Below, one piece after another: positions 62,592-64,000 of a stretch of DNA of 64,000 nucleotides. How positions within the stretch are numbered: position 1 is the stretch's first letter; the number at the start of each line of letters is the position of its first letter. Origin of the DNA: Mesaphorura yosii. Taxonomy: Eukaryota; Arthropoda; Collembola; Poduromorpha; Tullbergiidae. Under the pieces are notes generated by a model, which searched no databases, was not told the origin of the DNA, and was given only the letters and a program-made list of their open reading frames with translations. A program made the translations under genes and the position numbers. Location: NCBI GenBank assembly GCA_009869945.1, contig WIXG01000089.1, positions 180,444 through 244,443 of the forward strand, read 5' to 3'.

Positions 62592-64000
62592 ACACACTGG
62601 ATTTCAACGAAAGCAGAAAGCCTCAACAGGTGAGAAGGTATGACATCGGATGGCTTCTTGGCAACGATGAAAGCAAATATTTACAAAGCATTTCTCACTT
62701 GCCGTCTTCCATGCAGCCATTATTCCACGCACAAGACGGTGAAAGTGAGGATGTATTTATTGGGCAAATTCGTTTTCAGTACTAAATCTAGCTTTGCCTT
62801 CGACACTGCCAACATTTGTCAAGAATTAACGGAATAACTTCGAGCCTGTCCAATGCTGAAATATAAAAATGTTTGTGCAAGTTCCCGATGTTGAAAAGGA
62901 GCATGTTTCAAAAAGAAAGTGTTCATCTGAGTTTTTCGTAATACGAGTGTACTCTGTCGACATTTTTCTATCAAGTACACAAGGAAAACGGCGTCCTTAG
63001 TATCAGCACCATCCAAGCCTTTATTTATTTTGTTACACGCAAACGGAAACGCCTTATTTCTCCTTGTGTATAAATTTCACAAGACTGACAGCGCTGTACA
63101 AACTCATTCATGTGCGTAGCCTGATAAGAGGGTATAAAAATGAATAAAACGCCACGCTATACTTTGAAGGTGGCTGCGATTTGAGAGTGAAAAGTCGGTT
63201 TCTTGGTAAAGTGACAGACATAATAGAAGAATGGAAGGAAATATAATCTATGAATGGGAAGATGAAGTGGGCGATGTTGAAATTTTGTCTTTACAGCAGT
63301 ATATCAATGAAATTCACCAACTTTAGTATTAATGACAAAAAAGACTCAGTAAAATATTCCTGTCATCACTTTCCAGTGGAGTAGTATAATAGCAAATTGA
63401 ATGACGAAATTGAGTAAGATTGCGTTTCTCACTCTTCTTTCCTTGCCTCGTGAATTTTGAGAAGGAGACAACGATTTAGAAGAAAGAGGCTTTCTTTCAA
63501 AGGTATCAATTACATCACTTTAAATTTATTACTACTACATTTGAATATGATCCGGCCAATTTGAACGTCATCGTCATCAAAATTAAAACATTAGCAATTG
63601 GTAATTTTAGAAGCCTTTGACGGTATTAAAACATAAACAGATTACCGTTGTGTGGTACTCCTTTGAAGTTCCTGCATTGTTCGTAAACACGATAACCTTT
63701 ACTGTGTCACTTTAAATGGAACACAGTACAAATCCACCCAAAAATGATGTTGACTCATTTCAGTCCCGCAAGGACATTAGGCAATTTGAGGAACAAGGCT
63801 GGGCTGTCGTGTACTTTGAAGCCAATAATAGAGCCACACTGATGAGCCGCTTCTGTGACTGTCACCGGTGAGAATATTAAAAACTAGGTCATCTACATTG
63901 TTATCCCACGGACCTATGTGAGCGATCTTGAATGCGTCGTGATTCTCATTACTCTCATTTAATCCAGGGAACCGTTTCCAAGTCAGCGAGTTCACATGCT
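62592..64000 (+). CDS. Candidate plus-strand gene running off the right edge
   Basis: Exon 63764-63867 has an acceptor ending CTCATTTCAG, a GTGAGA donor and only one open frame, 34 codons with EEQGWAVVYFEANN and ending SRFCDCH. It is followed by an excellent acceptor (CATTTAATCCAG) at 63967 and an exon from 63968 to the window end, which continues in phase (REPFPSQRVHM). A possible preceding exon at 62592-62629 ends in CAG with a GTGAGA donor in phase 0 (TLDFNESRKPQQ). I do not recognise the protein. The CxC in the central exon could suggest an extracellular domain. The gene is partial, and the first exon is the weakest part. Confidence 0.42.

Overview
This is gene-poor eukaryotic DNA, almost certainly from an animal. 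The genes are split by GT-AG introns, the base composition is moderately AT-rich, and there is one decayed non-LTR retrotransposon. The domain types (EGF-like, cadherin-like, secreted prepropeptide-like) are metazoan. I lean towards an arthropod, but nothing in the window proves it. I saw no rRNA, tRNA, CRISPR array, prokaryotic operon or intact transposon.

Two minus-strand genes are well supported. Gene A (about 4.0-6.9 kb, partial) encodes an extracellular protein: a six-cysteine EGF-like module, then a cadherin-like repeat, an acidic serine-rich stretch and an RVKR motif. Its exons are separated by short introns, and reading frame is kept across every junction. Gene D (54657 down to 48949) appears complete in four coding exons. 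It predicts a secreted protein of about 529 residues with a signal peptide, a CEELRAMWR motif, two copies of an FGRL-type motif and a compact six-cysteine exon. I do not recognise a named family for either gene.

Three further loci are built only from splice-site pairs with open, phase-compatible frames and are less certain. Gene B on the minus strand has a 3' part at 15.8-18.1 kb, anchored by an open 249-base exon with excellent splice sites, and a possible 5' part at 36.6-46.2 kb. A plus-strand terminal exon ending in a Cys-x-Cys motif lies at 15.6 kb. A plus-strand gene runs off the right edge from about 62.6 or 63.8 kb. A broken LINE reverse-transcriptase fragment sits at 22.4-23.1 kb.

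The rest is intronic or intergenic DNA in which I found only small features: a perfect 15-bp hairpin, two shorter inverted repeats, a pyrimidine-rich triplicated repeat and some microsatellite-like runs. The genes do not form an obvious functional unit. The shared theme is secreted or extracellular proteins, which may simply reflect what I was able to recognise.
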